DNA of 8,033 bases, taken from Actinomycetes bacterium. Lineage in GTDB: Bacteria > Actinomycetota > Acidimicrobiia > Acidimicrobiales > Palsa-688. Positions 5,831 to 8,033 of the stretch are shown one piece after another. Location: contig JAKAQB010000113.1 in NCBI GenBank assembly GCA_021811865.1, forward strand, positions 1 through 8,033. Reading direction: 5' to 3'. The notes under the pieces are model-generated. The model made no database searches and was not told the DNA's origin. It saw nothing but the letters and a program-made list of their open reading frames with translations. The position numbers were made by a program, and so were the translations under genes. The stretch's first letter is position 1; every line of letters begins with the position of its first letter.

Positions 5831-7032
5831 CCGACCGCGACGACGGGCTGCGCCGGGCGGTCCGGGCTGCCCTCGCCGAGCCGATCGTCGGCGGCGGCCA
5901 TCCGACCGTGGCGCTCGTCCGCCGGCACCGCGGCGAGCTCACCCGCTTCTTCGCAGACGAGCTCGGCTACCGCCTCGACGCCGCTCGAGCCGGCGTCGTG
6001 CGCCTCGCCAAGCTGCCCGGACCGGGCCACGAGCCGAGGGGGCTGGCCTCCCGGGCGGGGCGGCCGTTCGATGGGCGGCGCTACGCCCTCACCTGCCTCG
6101 TTCTGGCTTCCGCCGAGAGTGCCGGGGAGCGCACCACCTTGGCCCGGCTCTTCGAGGACGTGAGCCTGCGGGCGACCGGTGTCGACGGCCTGGCGTGGCA
6201 GAGCGACGTCGCCGCCGACCGCCGGGTGTTCATCCACGCGGTGCAGGCCGCCGTCGACCTCGGGGTGCTGGAGCTGGCCGACGGTGACGAGGAGCGCTTC
6301 GCACGCGGCCATCCGGGCGGCGACGCCCTGTACCGCATCGACCGGGAGCGGCTGGCCCTGCTGCCCACCGCCCCCCAGCCCCCGTCGCTGGCCGCCGGTC
6401 CCGAGGACGTCGCCCGGGAGGCCTATCCCGACACCGAGGACGGCCGCGTCCGCCGGCGCCGCCACCGGGTCACGAGGGCCCTGGTCGAGCAGCCCGTCGT
6501 CTACCACGACGATCTGACCGATGACGAGCGGGAGTACCTCCGCTCCCAGCGTGGCCGCCTCGAACGCCTCCTCGCCGACAAGGTCGGTCTCATCCTGGAG
6601 GTGCGGGCGGAGGGTTGGGTGGCCGTCGACGAGACTGGCGAGCTGACCGACCTGCGCTGGCCGGACTACGGCGCTGCCAACACCACCGCCCTCCGGCTCT
6701 GCGACGAGCTGCGCTGCCGCCAGTCCCGGGGCGAGCCCGCTGTCTGGCCGTGGCCGGAGGTGGTCGCCTTCACCCGGAGCCTCGCCGCCGAGTACGCCGG
6801 CGCCTGGAAGCAGGGCACCGACACCACCGCCGGCGCCCACCTGCTCGCCACCGAGGCCATCGGAATCCTCACGGCGGCGCGCTTGGTCGCCGGCCGGCAG
6901 GACGGCGTCGTCGCCCGCCCGGCCGCCGCCCGCTACGCCGCCGCCCCGGCTGGCGCCACCATCTCGGCAGGGGGCACCGAGCAGATGAGCATCGTCACAC
7001 CCCCCGATCACCAACAGGAGGCCGAGGCGTGA
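5827..7032 (+). CDS. jetB: Wadjet type II JetB (TIGR02678 / DUF2398 family)
   Basis: A 401-residue protein whose ATG overlaps the jetA stop (ATGA), indicating coupled translation. Family-type segments appear in order: RFFADELGYRLDAARAGVVR (about 39-58), GRPFDGRRYALTCLVLASAE (78-97), a W-Q-S-D-V stretch leading into FIHAVQAAVDLGVLEL (about 124-150), VTRALVEQPVVYHDDL (about 216-231) and a later WPDYG motif (about 278-282). This matches TIGR02678/DUF2398. JetB proteins are the KITE/MukE-like winged-helix partners that bind the kleisin-like subunit and contact DNA near the SMC heads; the assignment to this member is by family. The last 25 or so residues (Ala/Gly-rich, ending DHQQEAEA) look like an unconserved tail, and their DNA supplies AGGAG at 7017-7021, the likely ribosome site for jetC. 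No frame errors. Length is normal for the family. Confidence 0.92.
   Translation: MTDRDDGLRRAVRAALAEPIVGGGHPTVALVRRHRGELTRFFADELGYRLDAARAGVVRLAKLPGPGHEPRGLASRAGRPFDGRRYALTCLVLASAESAGERTTLARLFEDVSLRATGVDGLAWQSDVAADRRVFIHAVQAAVDLGVLELADGDEERFARGHPGGDALYRIDRERLALLPTAPQPPSLAAGPEDVAREAYPDTEDGRVRRRRHRVTRALVEQPVVYHDDLTDDEREYLRSQRGRLERLLADKVGLILEVRAEGWVAVDETGELTDLRWPDYGAANTTALRLCDELRCRQSRGEPAVWPWPEVVAFTRSLAAEYAGAWKQGTDTTAGAHLLATEAIGILTAARLVAGRQDGVVARPAAARYAAAPAGATISAGGTEQMSIVTPPDHQQEAEA
7017..7021 (+). promoter_or_regulatory. Ribosome binding site for jetC inside the end of jetB
   Basis: AGGAG lies seven bases before GTG 7029, inside the last codons of jetB. Together with the GTGA stop/start overlap it supports GTG 7029 as the jetC start and tight coupling of the SMC subunit to JetB synthesis. 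Confidence 0.6.
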
Positions 7033-8033
7033 ACGCCGTCATCCAACACCTGCCGACCGCACCCCTCCTGCCCCGTCCCGAGCCGGGTCGGATGCGGCCA
7101 CTGCGGGCGGGGATCCGCAACGTCTGGGAGTACGACGACCAGGAGTTCTGGTTCGAGGGCGGCCGCCTCATCCTGCGGGGGCAGAACACGGCGGGGAAAT
7201 CCAAGGCCCTCGAGGTGCTGCTGCCGTTCGTGCTCGACGGGGACACGCGCCCTGAGCGCCTCGACCCCTTCGGCGGCCGCATCAAGACCATGTACTGGAA
7301 CCTCGTCGAGTTCGACGACGAGCGCTCTACCGCCACCGGGTACGTGTGGGTCGAGTTCGGCCGGGTCGACGACGAAGGAGTCGAGCGGTTCGTCACCTGC
7401 CTGGTCGGGATGCGGGGGCAGCGTTCGACCCGCAAGGTCGAGACCTGGTTCGCCGTCACGCCCGGGCGGATCGGCGTCGACGTGGAACTGGCACCCGGCG
7501 GTACCCCGCTCACCGCCGAGCGGCTGCGCGAGGCCTTGCCGGACGGCAGCGTCTTCTCCCGGACGGTGCGAGACCATCGGGCGGCCGTCGACCACGCCCT
7601 TTTCGACCTCGGTCCCGACCGCTACGAGTCGCTGCTCCACCTCCTCGTGCAGCTGCGCCGGCCCAAGCTGTCCGAGAAGCTCGATCTGGCCCGCCTGCGG
7701 GAGTACCTGAGCGAGGCCCTGCCGCCGCTCGAGCGCTCGCGGATGGAGTCGCTGGCGCAGGCGTTCGCCCGTCTCGACGAGGACACGGCGGAGATCGAGC
7801 GCCTGGAGGCCGCCGCTGGCGAGCTGCACCGCTTCCTCGACCACTACCGGGCCCATGCACGTCTCCAGACCAGGCGCCGGTCCGACGCCGTGCGCAGCGC
7901 CAACACCCAATTCGACAAGGTCACCGAGACCGAGCGCCGCCAGCGGGAGGCCCGGGACGTCGCCCTGGCCGCCCTCGAGCGGATCGACGTCCGGCGGGCA
8001 GAGCTGGCCGACGCCGCCCATCGGCTGGAGGGG
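7029..8033 (+). CDS. jetC: Wadjet type II JetC, SMC-like ATPase (TIGR02680), N-terminal part
   Basis: 335 codons are open to the window end; family members are about 1,300-1,400 residues, so only the first quarter is present. GTG 7029 overlaps the jetB stop as GTGA. Residues 30-50 (RNVWEYDDQEFWFEGGRLIL) lead into the Walker A motif RGQNTAGKSKALE, with GxNxxGKS at 51-58 including Lys57 and Ser58, then LPFVLDGDTRPERLDPFGG, a typical TIGR02680 head-domain stretch. RRPKLSEKLDLARLREYLSE (about 215-234) is also family-like. From about residue 245 the sequence turns into charged Ala/Arg/Glu heptads, the start of the first coiled-coil arm. Walker B, signature motif and hinge lie beyond the window. 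JetC is the MukB-like motor that extrudes DNA loops; with JetD it discriminates and cuts small circular DNA. jetD, the Toprim-type nuclease, should follow downstream. Confidence 0.95.
   Translation, partial: MNAVIQHLPTAPLLPRPEPGRMRPLRAGIRNVWEYDDQEFWFEGGRLILRGQNTAGKSKALEVLLPFVLDGDTRPERLDPFGGRIKTMYWNLVEFDDERSTATGYVWVEFGRVDDEGVERFVTCLVGMRGQRSTRKVETWFAVTPGRIGVDVELAPGGTPLTAERLREALPDGSVFSRTVRDHRAAVDHALFDLGPDRYESLLHLLVQLRRPKLSEKLDLARLREYLSEALPPLERSRMESLAQAFARLDEDTAEIERLEAAAGELHRFLDHYRAHARLQTRRRSDAVRSANTQFDKVTETERRQREARDVALAALERIDVRRAELADAAHRLEG

Noticed and set aside
5614..8021. Long minus-strand ORFs over jetB and jetC
   Set aside because: Antisense shadows without recognisable motifs; the opposite strand carries Walker A and family-specific sequences.
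1..8033. Search for CRISPR arrays, tRNA, rRNA, insertion sequences and long repeats
   Set aside because: No regularly spaced repeats, cloverleaf-like sequence, transposase motif or long direct/inverted repeats were seen by eye; short GC-rich inverted repeats are too frequent to be meaningful.

Overview
The window is GC-rich throughout, with GC-rich third codon positions, GTG starts and tightly packed genes. Together with a DUF5305-type membrane protein, a CopG/RHH module common in actinomycetes and a TIGR02677/78/80-type operon, this points to a high-GC Gram-positive bacterium (Actinomycetota). No rRNA, tRNA, insertion sequence or CRISPR array is visible, so genus cannot be called.

Layout. 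(1) 53-2294, plus strand: a two-component system, made of a membrane sensor histidine kinase with about eight N-terminal membrane segments and a NarL/LuxR-type response regulator. The 67-base gap between them is exactly filled by a 24-codon open frame joined to both genes by 4-base ATGA overlaps. (2) 2326-3477, minus strand: a DUF5305-like membrane protein gene with a strong ribosome site, currently split over two reading frames by two indels. (3) 3692-4184, minus strand: a small two-gene toxin-antitoxin-like module (toxin-like gene, ATGA overlap, CopG/ribbon-helix-helix antitoxin). It can be read end to end only if four single-base losses are restored. (4) 4331-8033, plus strand: a divergent, intact, translationally coupled operon jetA-jetB-jetC of a type II Wadjet (JetABCD) plasmid-defence system. 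jetC runs off the window and jetD (Toprim nuclease) is expected just beyond it.

How the parts work together. The Wadjet genes encode an SMC-type DNA motor (JetC, related to MukB) with its kleisin-like (JetA) and KITE-like (JetB) partners. In characterised Wadjet systems this complex extrudes DNA loops and lets JetD cut small circular DNA, which blocks plasmid acquisition. The toxin-antitoxin-like module immediately upstream and divergent gives the right half a defence-island character. The kinase/regulator pair is convergent with the DUF5305 gene and may be unrelated housekeeping or envelope signalling.

The most unusual large-scale signal is that every inferred frame error (six sites) falls between about 2.69 and 4.16 kb, while the roughly 2.2 kb on the left and 3.7 kb on the right read cleanly. 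That is either a block of decaying genes or a locally poor stretch of assembly; the sequence alone cannot decide.
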